Below, in pieces: positions 25,912 through 34,938 of a DNA stretch of 64,000 nt. The notes under the pieces are model-generated. The model made no database searches and was not told the DNA's origin. It worked only from the letters and a program-made list of their open reading frames with translations. Numbering within the stretch: the first letter of the stretch is position 1; every line of letters begins with the position of its first letter. The DNA is from Nocardioides panzhihuensis. Lineage in GTDB: Bacteria; Actinomycetota; Actinomycetes; Propionibacteriales; Nocardioidaceae. The translations under genes were made by a program, and so were the position numbers. The DNA lies in assembly GCF_013408335.1 (NCBI RefSeq), contig NZ_JACBZR010000001.1, forward strand, positions 3,387,501 through 3,451,500. The letters run 5' to 3'.

Positions 25912-26648
25912 CGGGTCACCTCCTCGGTCGAGGCGAGGATCTCGGCGAGGTGGACGGTGCGTACGCCCGAGCGCTGCCGGGAGAGCACGCCGCCGATGTG
26001 GGTGAGGCAGGAGTTGTCGCCGGCGACCACGATCTCGGCTCCGGTCCCCCGGATGTGACGGGCCTTGTCGGCCCCCATCGCGATCGAGGTGTCGGCGTTC
26101 TTGACCGCGAACGTGCCGCCGAAGCCGCAGCACTCATCGGCGCCGGGCAGGCCGACCAGCCGAATCCCCCTGACCGCCTCCAGCAGTCGCTGGGGCCGGT
26201 CCCCCACGCCCAGCATCCGCAGCGAGTGGCAGGTCGGGTGGTAGGTGACCCGGTGCGGGTAGTAGGCGCCGACGTCCGTCACGCCGAGCACGTCGACGAG
26301 GAACTCGGAGAGCTCGTAGACCTTCGGGGCGATCTCCGCGACGGCCTCTTGGAGGGCCTCGTCGCCGGAGCGGACAGCCACGATCGAGTGCTGGTGGCGT
26401 GCCGACCCGGCGCAGGATCCGGACGGGGTGACGACGGCGTCATAGCCGGCGAAGGCGTCCACGAACGTACGCAGCACTGGGACCGCCTCGTCCAGATAGC
26501 CGGTGTTGACCATCGGCTGCCCACAGCACGTCTGCGCCTGCGGGAACTCGACCTCGACGCCGAGCCGGCGCAGGAGGCGTACGACGGCCTGACCCGTGCT
26601 CGGGTAGAGCGCGTCGTTGATGCACGTGACCATCAGCGCGACTCGCAT
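25908..26648 (-). CDS. lutA: L-lactate utilisation protein LutA (cysteine-rich CCG domains)
   Basis: A 246-residue subunit of LutABC with two cysteine-rich CCG repeats: QAQTCCGQPMVNTGYLDEA near residue 50 and GADECCGFGGTFAVKN near residue 175. Both halves resemble the heterodisulfide reductase and glycolate oxidase iron-sulfur subunits. It is the first gene of lutABC. The 67-base gap from the small HTH gene contains a direct repeat CAGATC-N4-CAGATC-like pattern (near 26706-26724) that could bind a regulator. In context it would oxidise L-lactate formed from rhamnose-derived lactaldehyde. Confidence 0.95.
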   Translation of the reverse strand: MRVALMVTCINDALYPSTGQAVVRLLRRLGVEVEFPQAQTCCGQPMVNTGYLDEAVPVLRTFVDAFAGYDAVVTPSGSCAGSARHQHSIVAVRSGDEALQEAVAEIAPKVYELSEFLVDVLGVTDVGAYYPHRVTYHPTCHSLRMLGVGDRPQRLLEAVRGIRLVGLPGADECCGFGGTFAVKNADTSIAMGADKARHIRGTGAEIVVAGDNSCLTHIGGVLSRQRSGVRTVHLAEILASTEEVTR

Positions 26649-26715
26649 CCGGCATGCCCCCTTCGTCTTTTCTTGCCCATCAAATCAGTTCAGCACAGCT
26701 CCGGATCAGATCGGT

Positions 26716-26943
26716 TCAGATCAGCCCGGTGCGTACGGCCCTCACGACCGCTTCCACACTCGTCCCCGCGCCCAGCGAGTCGGCGGCCGCCCGCAGCCGG
26801 CGCCGTACGGTGCGCTCGGAGATACCCAGCTCACGCGCGATCCGCTCGATCGTGTAGCCCCGGGCGAACAGTGCCAGCACCTCCACCTCGTCCGACGGAA
26901 GGTCGGTCGAGGCGGACGGTCGTGCATCGCCCGAGGCTGCCAC
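26716..26943 (-). CDS. Small stand-alone LuxR-type HTH protein
   Basis: A 75-residue protein that is almost only a LuxR/GerE helix-turn-helix: LPSDEVEVLALFARGYTIERIARELGISER followed by TVRRRLRAAADSLG. There is no receiver or ligand-binding domain. The GTG start has GGAG 6 bases before it. It lies directly upstream of lutABC (67 bases) and downstream of the GH106 gene (77 bases) on the same strand. A local role in lactate or rhamnose control is plausible but not shown. It could also be a truncated remnant of a larger regulator. Confidence 0.75.
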   Translation of the reverse strand: MAASGDARPSASTDLPSDEVEVLALFARGYTIERIARELGISERTVRRRLRAAADSLGAGTSVEAVVRAVRTGLI

Positions 26944-27020
26944 GGTTCACTCCTGTCTCAGCATGACGCCGACTGGTAGGTGGGCCGGAGGGCGGGTGCG
27001 TGACGGGGACGACATCGTGC

Positions 27021-30000
27021 TCATCCGGTCACCACCTTCTCGACGTAGGGCACCAGACGCACCGGACCGGCGAGCCCGTAGCTCTGCCTGGTCGCGACGC
27101 CGTAGACCGACGGGGTGACGGTGCGCAGCCGGTTGAGCAGCGTCGAGGCCACCTCGATCTCGATCGTGTTGGCGCCGGGCCCCAGGACGTGGCCGAGGTC
27201 GACGACCGGGTCCATCGGGTCGAGCGCGGGCAGCAGCTCGCCGTTCACACGCACCCGGAAGGTGTCGTTGACCTCGCCGAGCTCCAGGTAGGCACCGTCG
27301 TCCGCCGTCCAGTCGGTGCCGAGGTCGACGCTCGTGCGATAGCGACCGATGCCGGAGACGTCCTCGGAGCCGGAGATCTTCGACCAGGCCTGGAGCGAGG
27401 CGAGGTCGCGGGTGGTGCTCTCCTTGGTCGTCGCGAGGTCCTTCGGATCAGCCGAGTACGCGGGCTTCCAGTCCTCGAGCTCGAGGCTCCACGACTGCGG
27501 CACGACGGGCTCGCGGACGCGATCGACTACGACCTTCGCCGTACGTCCGTCGGCCAAGGTGAGCTCGAACGCACCGGCCGTCGTCGTACGCAGCGCGGCG
27601 TTGGCGCCCCGCGCCACCACGGTCTGACCAGCGGTGGCGACGGGGAGTACGGAGCGGGCGACGCCCGCGCCCGGGGCCGCGAGGGCGACCACGGTGGACT
27701 GGCCGGGGACCAGGTCGATGCGGACCCGAATGCGGTCTCCGGCGCGCTCGTAGGCGGCGATCCGGGTGGTCTTCCCCGTCCATGCGTCCAGCAGCCACGG
27801 GACGGCCGTCCGGTCGGCGGCAGTGAGCCAGACGTCCTGCTGCACCGGGTTGAGCCGCCGGTTCTCGGCATGCCGGGCGTTGGCCAGATAGTAGAGGTCG
27901 ATCTTGCCCGCGCTGCGGCGCACGTGCATCACCGTGGAATCGGCGTGCTCGACATCGCGTACGACGCCGAGGGCTGCCAGCGCGCCGCCGACCTCTGCCT
28001 CGGGGACGGTGCGGGTGGTGGCCAGCGCGCCGACCTCGGCCATCAGCGAGCGGACCTCCGCGGTCGCCGCGGCGTCGTCGCGACCGGCCGCGGTCGCCTG
28101 CGACCAGTCGCCGATGAGCACGATCGGCAGGCCCTTGCGGCCGAGGGCGAGCAGTCGCTTCGCACCGTCGACGTCCATCGTGAACACGTTGCCGCGCAAC
28201 GAGTCCGGGCCGACGACGACTGCCTTGTAGGCGGGGCCATCGGGAGCCAGCCGTCCGTTCGCGAAGTCGACACCGTCGAGCGCGAGCAGCGACGAGCTGA
28301 CGAAGGAGTGCGACCAGCCGAGCTTGGTGCCGTTGTTGGTGATCCACTGCGGGCCGATGCCCGTCGACGCCCAGCCCTTGTGCCGCCAGAACGCGATGTC
28401 GTACTTCGGGGCGCCGGTCTGCAGCACCAGCTGCGTCCGGGCGAGGTAGGCGGCAATGCCGGGGACGTGCTCCCACTGCGGAGTGCGCGGCCCCCATGCC
28501 TCGCCGAAGCCGATGGCGTTGTTGTAGTACGGCGAGAACGCGGCGAAGCCGGGCCAGGTGACGTCGGGCGCCTTCGCGTAGGGGAAGCCGTGGATCATCA
28601 GCTGGTTCACGCCGGCGGCGAAGATGCTGTTGATCGTGAAGAGCGCCTGGTTCTGGGCGGTCGGGCTCGTGCTGTTCGCGCCCCAGGTCGTGTTGTAGGC
28701 GGCGCCGTTGTAGCAGATCGCCTCGCAGGACAGGATCTTGTGGCCGGCCAGGTCGCGGCCCGCGGCCATGACCCGGTAGTCGTCGAGGTTCTTGAAGCCG
28801 AGCGACTCCGTCTCGGGCACGTCGACCACCGCGGAGTGCTGCATGGTGTCGGTCTCCAGGCCGTAGGGCTGGATCCGGATCCCCATGCCGAGCGTCTTGG
28901 CGAACTCCTGCATCGGGCGCAGGTGCTGGTCGCGGTAGAGGTCGGAGAGCACGATGTTGAAGTCGTCCCGGACCTCGTTGGTACGCAGGCCGTCTGCCGT
29001 CGCGGGGTCGGTGGCCGCCATCGAGAACTGGTACTTCTCGTCCTTCTCCAACACGTTCGGCAGCCACGGCCGCAGGTCGTAGCCGTGCTTCGCCTCGAAC
29101 TCGTCGAGCAGGTCCCTTGTCCAGACCGTCGCTTCGGTCTCGATCTCGAGGGAGTCCTCGAAGAGGTAGCCGCCCGCGGCGCGCAGCAGCGTCCGCAGCT
29201 CGCCGTCGAGCACCCGGTCCTGCCACAGGTCGATGACCTTCTGGGCGCCCCGGCGGCTGAAGTGGTCGACGACGTAGGAACGGGGCGAGGTGTGCGGACC
29301 CGCCTCGGGCTCCTGGCCCGAGCCGCGCTGCCAGGTCGCCAGCAGCACCCAGGTGGCACCGGCCGGGTCTGCAGGAGCGGTCCAGGTGAGGTGCTCGCCC
29401 TCGACGTCTGCGCTGAGGTCGAGGTAGGAGGCCGGGTCGAGGATCGTGCTGGTGATGTTGTTGTTGCGGTCACGTACGTAGCCGGTGACCCGGTGCGCCT
29501 GGACGGTCACCAGCTCCGCGCGGGTCGCTCCGGCCGAGGCCTCCACGACCGGCTCGGGTAGGGCCTCGTCGTAGGTCGACCCGGCGGTGACCGTCGCCTG
29601 CCCGTGCACCAGCTCGGTGCAGGCCGCCTCGTCGTCCGGCGTGATCGTCGGGACCGCGGCCGGCCACGAGGGACCGACCGTCACATCGACACGGACGTCC
29701 CGCTCGGCCGCCTGCGCGAGGGCGGCCTTGACGCCGGCCACCCACGGAGCGGTCCCCCAGCCGTGGGTCGCGGTGTCGATGTCGATGCCGCGGGCGCGGA
29801 GGCTGTGCGTGACGTCGGCGATCTCGAGGACCCCGAATCCGGCGTCGGCGACCTGGTCGACCTCGCGGACGATCTCGGCCGGGTCGACGAGGCCGTGCGG
29901 CCACCACCAGCGAAAGCCCGCCGCGGTGGCCGTGCCCGGTCGGCGGAACGCCTTGACGAGCTGCGCCGGCAGACCGGCCGAGCCGGGAGCGGCGGCCGCC

Positions 30001-30110
30001 GCGGAGACCACGAAAGGGCTGCCGAGGACGGTGGCGGCGCCGAGGGTGGCAGCGGCAGCGCCGAACAACGTACGCCGGTCGAGCCGGGGGTCGGGGAGCG
30101 AGTCGGTCAT
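27021..30110 (-). CDS. Secreted glycoside hydrolase, GH106-type alpha-L-rhamnosidase
   Basis: A 1029-residue exported enzyme. The N-terminus has a twin-arginine-type signal (DRRTLFGAAAATLGAATVLG), suggesting Tat export of a folded enzyme. The family start GFRWWWPHGLVDPAEIVREV and the downstream FEDSLEIETEATVWT (acidic, likely catalytic region near 290), plus the C-terminal beta-sandwich (YRTSVDLGTDW, YLELGEVNDTFRVRVNGE), match GH106 rhamnosidases, which cut rhamnose from rhamnogalacturonan. Start ATG 30110 has GGAAGG 7 bases upstream. It lies 32 bases after rhaB and is probably part of the rhaI operon. Confidence 0.85.
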   Translation of the reverse strand: MTDSLPDPRLDRRTLFGAAAATLGAATVLGSPFVVSAAAAAPGSAGLPAQLVKAFRRPGTATAAGFRWWWPHGLVDPAEIVREVDQVADAGFGVLEIADVTHSLRARGIDIDTATHGWGTAPWVAGVKAALAQAAERDVRVDVTVGPSWPAAVPTITPDDEAACTELVHGQATVTAGSTYDEALPEPVVEASAGATRAELVTVQAHRVTGYVRDRNNNITSTILDPASYLDLSADVEGEHLTWTAPADPAGATWVLLATWQRGSGQEPEAGPHTSPRSYVVDHFSRRGAQKVIDLWQDRVLDGELRTLLRAAGGYLFEDSLEIETEATVWTRDLLDEFEAKHGYDLRPWLPNVLEKDEKYQFSMAATDPATADGLRTNEVRDDFNIVLSDLYRDQHLRPMQEFAKTLGMGIRIQPYGLETDTMQHSAVVDVPETESLGFKNLDDYRVMAAGRDLAGHKILSCEAICYNGAAYNTTWGANSTSPTAQNQALFTINSIFAAGVNQLMIHGFPYAKAPDVTWPGFAAFSPYYNNAIGFGEAWGPRTPQWEHVPGIAAYLARTQLVLQTGAPKYDIAFWRHKGWASTGIGPQWITNNGTKLGWSHSFVSSSLLALDGVDFANGRLAPDGPAYKAVVVGPDSLRGNVFTMDVDGAKRLLALGRKGLPIVLIGDWSQATAAGRDDAAATAEVRSLMAEVGALATTRTVPEAEVGGALAALGVVRDVEHADSTVMHVRRSAGKIDLYYLANARHAENRRLNPVQQDVWLTAADRTAVPWLLDAWTGKTTRIAAYERAGDRIRVRIDLVPGQSTVVALAAPGAGVARSVLPVATAGQTVVARGANAALRTTTAGAFELTLADGRTAKVVVDRVREPVVPQSWSLELEDWKPAYSADPKDLATTKESTTRDLASLQAWSKISGSEDVSGIGRYRTSVDLGTDWTADDGAYLELGEVNDTFRVRVNGELLPALDPMDPVVDLGHVLGPGANTIEIEVASTLLNRLRTVTPSVYGVATRQSYGLAGPVRLVPYVEKVVTG

Positions 30111-30142
30111 GTGGGGGCCTTCCGGGCGGTGGAGGTCGATGG

Positions 30143-31630
30143 TCAGGACGGCAGCCGGGCCTCGGCGGCGGCCCAGTCGAGGCCGTCGCGCGGCTCGAAG
30201 CGGCGTACGTCGTAGGAGCGGCGGATGAGGTCTCGCATCGCGGGCAGGTCGGGCAGGTCGGCCCCGAGGGCGCGGCCCTGGACCAGGACGTTGCCCAGCG
30301 CGGCCGCCTCGACCGGTCCGGCGAGGACCGGCAGACCGCAGGCATCGGCGGTGAGCTGGCAGAGCAGCTGGTTCTGCGAGCCGCCGCCGACGACGTGGAC
30401 GACCTCGGGCGAGGTGCCGGCGAGGGCGGCCGCGGTGCGGACGTGTCGTCGGTAGGCGACGGCGAGGCTGTCGAGGATGCAGCGGGTGATCGCGGCCGGC
30501 GAGTGCGGGATCGCCTCCCCGGCCTCCGCGGCCAGCGCGGCGATCCGCTCCGGCATGGGGTCGGCAGACGTGCCCGGCGCGAGCAGCCGCGGGTCGTTGA
30601 TGTCGACCACCGTACGCAGCGGCTCGAGCTCGGCCGCGGCGGCGAGCAGCGGGCCCAGCTCGGCGGCCGGGTAGCGCCGCTCGCTCCAGGAGCGCAGCGA
30701 CTCGGACAGGACCCACAGGCCCATCACGTTCTTGAGGAACCGGATGGTCCCGTCGATGCCGACCTCGTTGGTGAAGTCGGCGAGCCGGGCCTCCTCGGTC
30801 AGCACCGGCCGGTCGAGCTCGAGGCCGACCAGCGACCAGGTCCCGGACGAGATGTAGGCGAAGTCGCGGGCTTCCGCGGGGACGCCGACGACCGCCGAGG
30901 CGGTGTCGTGCGAGCCCACCGCGACCACGGGCACGTCGCCGGAGACGCCCAGGTCCTGGGCGACGTCGGGCAGCAGCGGGCCGAGGAGAGAGCCCGGGTC
31001 CCGAAGGGGCGGGAGGACCCCCTCGGGAAGCCCGAGCTCCCGGCACAGGTCGACCGCCCAGGTGCCCTGACGGACGTCGTAGAGCTGGGTGGTCGAGGCG
31101 TTGGTGCGCTCCGCGCCGATCGCACCGGTGAGCCAGTAGCCGAGGAGGTCCGGCAGCAGCAGCATCGTCTCGGCGGAGTCGAGCGCGGTGGTGCCGCGCG
31201 CCGCGACGAGCTGGTAGAGCGTGTTGAACGGGAGCTGCTGGATGCCGGTGGTGCCGTAGAGCGTGGCCGCGCCGATCTGGGCGAGGACCTTCTCCGCGAC
31301 CCCCTCGACGCGGGCGTCGCGGTGGCTGAAGACCTGGCCGAGGAGCTGGCCGTCGTGGTCCAGCAGCCCGTGGTCGATGGCCCAGGAGTCGATCCCGATG
31401 CCGTGCAGCGGCCCGGTCCGGGCCACCTCACGGATGCCGGCGAGCATCTCGCGGTGGATGCCGAGCACGTCCCAGAAGAGCGAGCCGCGGACACGTACCG
31501 CACCGTTGGGGAAGCGGTGCAGCTCGTCGATCTCGACCCGGTCGCCACGGATCCGGCCGGACATCACCCGGCCGGAGGTGGCACCCAGGTCGACTGCCGC
31601 GACCCTGACGTGTCGACTCATCCGGCTCAT
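30143..31630 (-). CDS. rhaB: L-rhamnulokinase
   Basis: A 495-residue FGGY-family sugar kinase that phosphorylates L-rhamnulose at C1. The N-terminal phosphate-binding loop is DLGATSGRVMSG, the substrate region is IGIDSWAIDHGLLD, and the C-terminal ATP-binding segments are ISSGTWSLVGLEL and VVHVVGGGSQNQLLCQLTAD. Its length fits RhaB. ATG 31630 overlaps the rhaEW stop (ATGA). A second in-frame ATG lies three codons further in. It is the third gene of rhaI-rhaEW-rhaB. Confidence 0.95.
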   Translation of the reverse strand: MSRMSRHVRVAAVDLGATSGRVMSGRIRGDRVEIDELHRFPNGAVRVRGSLFWDVLGIHREMLAGIREVARTGPLHGIGIDSWAIDHGLLDHDGQLLGQVFSHRDARVEGVAEKVLAQIGAATLYGTTGIQQLPFNTLYQLVAARGTTALDSAETMLLLPDLLGYWLTGAIGAERTNASTTQLYDVRQGTWAVDLCRELGLPEGVLPPLRDPGSLLGPLLPDVAQDLGVSGDVPVVAVGSHDTASAVVGVPAEARDFAYISSGTWSLVGLELDRPVLTEEARLADFTNEVGIDGTIRFLKNVMGLWVLSESLRSWSERRYPAAELGPLLAAAAELEPLRTVVDINDPRLLAPGTSADPMPERIAALAAEAGEAIPHSPAAITRCILDSLAVAYRRHVRTAAALAGTSPEVVHVVGGGSQNQLLCQLTADACGLPVLAGPVEAAALGNVLVQGRALGADLPDLPAMRDLIRRSYDVRRFEPRDGLDWAAAEARLPS

Positions 31631-33657
31631 CGCAAGAAGGCGGCGGCCACGCCTGCGTCGACGGGCACGTGCAGTCCGGTGGTGTGGGTCAGGTCGGGGC
31701 CGCAGAGCACGAAGACGGCGTTGGCGATGTTCTCCGGCAGCACCTCGCGCTTGAGCAGGGTGCGCTGGGCGTAGAACTTGCCGAGCTCCTCCTCCGGGAC
31801 CCCGTAGACCTCGGCCCGCTTGGCGCCCCAGCCGCCGGCGAAGATGCCGGAGCCCTGGACCACCCCGTCGGGGTTGATGCCGTTGACCTTGATCCCGTAC
31901 GCACCGAGCTCGGCGGCCAGCAGGCGGACCTGGTGGGCCTGGTCGGCCTTGGCCGCGCCGTACGCGACGTTGTTGGGACCGGCGAAGAGCGAGTTCTTCG
32001 AGGAGATGTAGACGATGTCGCCGCCCATCTCCTGCTCGATCAGCACCTTCGCTGCCGCCTTGGAGACCAGGAACGAGCCCTTGGCCATCACGTCGTGCTG
32101 GAGGTCCCAGTCGCGCTCGGTGGTCTCCAGCAGGGACTTGGACAGCGACAGGCCGGCGTTGTTGACGACCAGGTCGACACCGCCGAACGCGAGCACCGCC
32201 GCGTCGAACATCGCCTGCACGGCCGCCTCGTCGGAGACGTCCGCGGCGAGGCCGACGGCGACGTCGGGGCCGCCGATCTCGGCGGCCGCAGCCTCGGCCT
32301 TGGCGAGATCGAGGTCGGCGATCACGACACAGGCACCTTCGGCGGCGAGCCGCTTCGCGGTCGCCTTGCCGATGCCGGAGGCCGCGCCGGTGACCAGGGC
32401 GACCCGGGTCGCGAGCGGCTTGGGCGCCGGCATCCGCTGGAGCTTGGCCTCCTCGAGCGCCCAGTACTCGATCCGGAACTTCTCCGACTCCTCGATTGGG
32501 GCGTACGTCGAGAGCCCCTCGGCACCGCGCATCACGTTGATCGCGTTGAGGTAGAACTCCCCCGCCACCCGCGCGGTCTGCTTGTTCTTCCCGAAGGAGA
32601 ACATCCCGACGCCGGGCACCAGGACGATGAGCGGGTCCTTGCCGCGGATCGCGGGGCTGTGAGCATCCGCGTGCCGGTCGTAGTAGGCCTGGTAGTCCTC
32701 GCGGTAGCCGACCGCGAGCTCCTTCAGCCTGGCGATGCTCTCCTCGACGGAGGCTGTGGCCGGAAGGTCGAGGACCAGCGGCTTGATCTTGGTGCGCAGG
32801 AAGTGGTCGGGGCAGGAGGTGCCGAGCTCGGCCAGGCGCGGGTGGGCTTCGCTCGCGAGGAAGTCGAGGACCACATCGGAGTCGTCGAAGTGACCGACCA
32901 TAGGCTGGTCCGCCGAGGCGATGCCACGGATCGTGGCGGCGAGAGCAGCTGCCTTCGTACGCCGCTCCCCCTCCGGCAGGGACTGATAGCCGTCGAGCGC
33001 GGGACCGAACGGCTCCACCTTGCTGTGCTCTTCGATGTAGGCGGCGGCCGTGTCGATGATCCAGAGCGAGTTCTTCTCGGCCTCCTCGGAGGTGTCGCCC
33101 CACGCGGTGATGCCGTGGCCGCCGAGGACGCAGCCGACTGCCTGCGGGTTCTTGGTCTTGATCTCGGCGATGTCGAGGCCGAGCTGGAAACCGGGGCGGC
33201 GCCACGGCACCCAGACGACCTGGTCGCCGAAGATCGACGTCGTCAGCGCCTCACCGTCGGTGGCGGTCGCGATCGCGATGCCGCTGTCGGGGTGGAGGTG
33301 GTCGACGTGGGCGGCGTCCACGAGCCCGTGCATCGCGGTGTCGATCGACGGCGCCGCGCCGCCCTTGCCGTGCAGGCAGTAGTCGAACGCGGCGACCATC
33401 TCGTCCTCGCGCTCGACACCGGGGTAGACGTCGACGAGCGCACGCATCCGGTCCAGGCGGAGGACGGCGAGGCCGCTCTCCTTGAGCGTGCCCAGGTCAC
33501 CGCCCGAGCCCTTCACCCAGAGCAGCTCGACGTCCTCGCCGGTCACGGGGTCGGTCGCGATGCCCTTGGCGGAGGTGTTGCCGCCGGCGTAGTTGGTGTT
33601 CTTCGGGTCGGCGCCGAGACGGTTCGAGCGCGCGATCAGTTCTTCTGCGGTGGTCAT
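31627..33657 (-). CDS. rhaEW: Bifunctional rhamnulose-1-phosphate aldolase / lactaldehyde dehydrogenase
   Basis: A 676-residue fusion. The class II aldolase half (1-410) has GGNTSAKG, the metal-binding HVDHLHPDSGIA and GGHGITAWG. It splits L-rhamnulose-1-phosphate to dihydroxyacetone phosphate and L-lactaldehyde. The SDR half (about 425-676) has VTGAASGIGKATAKRLAAEG and the active site VAYGAAKADQ (Tyr-x3-Lys). In the characterised RhaEW family it oxidises lactaldehyde to L-lactate. Start ATG 33657 overlaps the rhaI stop (ATGA). An upstream in-frame ATG at 33663 is possible. The product L-lactate matches the nearby lutABC. Confidence 0.95.
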   Translation of the reverse strand: MTTAEELIARSNRLGADPKNTNYAGGNTSAKGIATDPVTGEDVELLWVKGSGGDLGTLKESGLAVLRLDRMRALVDVYPGVEREDEMVAAFDYCLHGKGGAAPSIDTAMHGLVDAAHVDHLHPDSGIAIATATDGEALTTSIFGDQVVWVPWRRPGFQLGLDIAEIKTKNPQAVGCVLGGHGITAWGDTSEEAEKNSLWIIDTAAAYIEEHSKVEPFGPALDGYQSLPEGERRTKAAALAATIRGIASADQPMVGHFDDSDVVLDFLASEAHPRLAELGTSCPDHFLRTKIKPLVLDLPATASVEESIARLKELAVGYREDYQAYYDRHADAHSPAIRGKDPLIVLVPGVGMFSFGKNKQTARVAGEFYLNAINVMRGAEGLSTYAPIEESEKFRIEYWALEEAKLQRMPAPKPLATRVALVTGAASGIGKATAKRLAAEGACVVIADLDLAKAEAAAAEIGGPDVAVGLAADVSDEAAVQAMFDAAVLAFGGVDLVVNNAGLSLSKSLLETTERDWDLQHDVMAKGSFLVSKAAAKVLIEQEMGGDIVYISSKNSLFAGPNNVAYGAAKADQAHQVRLLAAELGAYGIKVNGINPDGVVQGSGIFAGGWGAKRAEVYGVPEEELGKFYAQRTLLKREVLPENIANAVFVLCGPDLTHTTGLHVPVDAGVAAAFLR

Positions 33658-34823
33658 GACCATCCTGCCTGTGTGCCGCCGACTCGGGCGGTCTCGATCT
33701 GTTCCTGGTAGCCGCTGGCGAGGTAGGCGCGCATCGGGTCCGCGGCCAGGCCGCGGCTCTCACGCCATTCGCCGAGATCGGCGCGTACGTCGGTGTAGAA
33801 GGCGTCCATGAAGATCTCGTTGGCCAGGAGTACGTCGCCGTCCTCCTGTGCCTTGGCGAGAGCGTCGGTGTCGAGCAGCAGTGCCCGGGCGGACATCTCC
33901 TGGACGTTGAGCACCGAGCGGATCTGGCCCGGGATCTTCTTCTCGATGTTGTGGCACTGGTCGAGCATGAACGCGACCCCGCCCTCGGCCACGGACTTGA
34001 ACCCGCCCCCACGAACCACCTCGACGATGATCCGGAAGAGCTGGAACGGGTCGGCCGCGCCGACGATCAGATCGTCGTCGGCGTAGAAGCGGCTGTTGAA
34101 GTCGAAGGAGCCGAGCTTCCCCAGCCGCAGCAGCTGCATCACGATGAACTCGATGTTGGTGCCGGGTGCGTGGTGGCCGGTGTCGAGGCAGACCGCGGCA
34201 CGCTCGCCGAGCGCGCTGACCTGGGCGAACGACGTGCCCCAGTCCGGGACGTCGGTGTGGTAGAACGCCGGCTCGAAGAACTTGTACTCCAGCACCATGC
34301 GCTGGTCCTCACCGAGACGCTCATAGATGGTCGCCAATGACTCAGCGAGCCGGTCCTGGCGGCCGCGCATGTCGGCCTGGCCCGGGTAGTTGGACCCCTC
34401 GGCGAGCCAGATCTTCAGGTCGCGCGAGCCCGTCGCGTCCATCACCTCGATGCACTCGAAGTGATGGTCGATCGCCTTCTGCCGGATCTTCGCGTCGGTG
34501 TGGGTGAGCGCACCGAGCTTGTAGTCGTCGTCCTGGAAGGTGTTGGAGTTGATCGTGCCGAGCGCGATCCCCTGGTCCTCGGCATAGGTGCGCAGGGCCG
34601 CGTAGTCGTCGACTCGGTCCCACGGGATGTGCAGCGCCACGCTCGGCGCCAGGCCGGTGAAGCGGTGCACGGTGGCCGCGTCGGCGATCTTCTCCTCAGG
34701 GGTGCGCGGAGTTCCGGGGGTGCCGAAGACCTTGAACCGGGTCCCCGAGTTTCCGTAGGCCCATGAGGGGACCTCGATCTCGAGAGCGGCCAGGTCGCCC
34801 GAGATCTGGTCGAACGTCGTCAT
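33654..34823 (-). CDS. rhaI: L-rhamnose isomerase (RhaI type)
   Basis: A 389-residue xylose-isomerase-like TIM barrel that interconverts L-rhamnose and L-rhamnulose. Metal and substrate segments include VLEYKFFEPAFYHTDVPDWG, CLDTGHHAPGTNIEF and GSFDFNSRFYADDDL. The sequence resembles the RhaI of pseudomonads and actinobacteria rather than E. coli RhaA. Start ATG 34823 follows GAGAGG by 7 bases. It is first in an operon with rhaEW and rhaB (overlapping start/stop). The operator TTGAAAGGTTTCAA lies 23 bases upstream, after a strong promoter. Confidence 0.95.
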   Translation of the reverse strand: MTTFDQISGDLAALEIEVPSWAYGNSGTRFKVFGTPGTPRTPEEKIADAATVHRFTGLAPSVALHIPWDRVDDYAALRTYAEDQGIALGTINSNTFQDDDYKLGALTHTDAKIRQKAIDHHFECIEVMDATGSRDLKIWLAEGSNYPGQADMRGRQDRLAESLATIYERLGEDQRMVLEYKFFEPAFYHTDVPDWGTSFAQVSALGERAAVCLDTGHHAPGTNIEFIVMQLLRLGKLGSFDFNSRFYADDDLIVGAADPFQLFRIIVEVVRGGGFKSVAEGGVAFMLDQCHNIEKKIPGQIRSVLNVQEMSARALLLDTDALAKAQEDGDVLLANEIFMDAFYTDVRADLGEWRESRGLAADPMRAYLASGYQEQIETARVGGTQAGWS

Positions 34824-34845
34824 CGGTGAGCCTCTCTGTGTGCGG

Positions 34846-34859
34846 TTGAAAGGTTTCAA
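34846..34859 (-). promoter_or_regulatory. LacI-type operator of the rhaI operon
   Basis: TTGAAAGGTTTCAA, a 6-bp inverted repeat around two bases, begins 23 bases before the rhaI start and 12 bases past the -10 box, covering the expected transcription start. The identical 14-mer sits at 41529-41542 before the ABC importer operon. Confidence 0.88.
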
Positions 34860-34871
34860 ATCGCGGATCCG

Positions 34872-34900
34872 ACGTTAGTGGCGCACGTCACGTGCGTCAA
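34872..34900 (-). promoter_or_regulatory. Promoter of rhaI-rhaEW-rhaB
   Basis: On the minus strand TTGACG (34895-34900) and TAACGT (34872-34877) are separated by exactly 17 bases. The same arrangement, TTGAC with TAGCGT, occurs upstream of rhaM and the ABC operon, which makes chance unlikely. Confidence 0.8.
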
Positions 34901-34938
34901 GAGGAGCGTGGAGTTCGTTGCGTTTCAGCACTCCCCGC

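Noticed and set aside
30395..33711. Long plus-strand frames opposite rhaB and rhaEW
   Set aside because: These are shadows of genes with conserved active sites.
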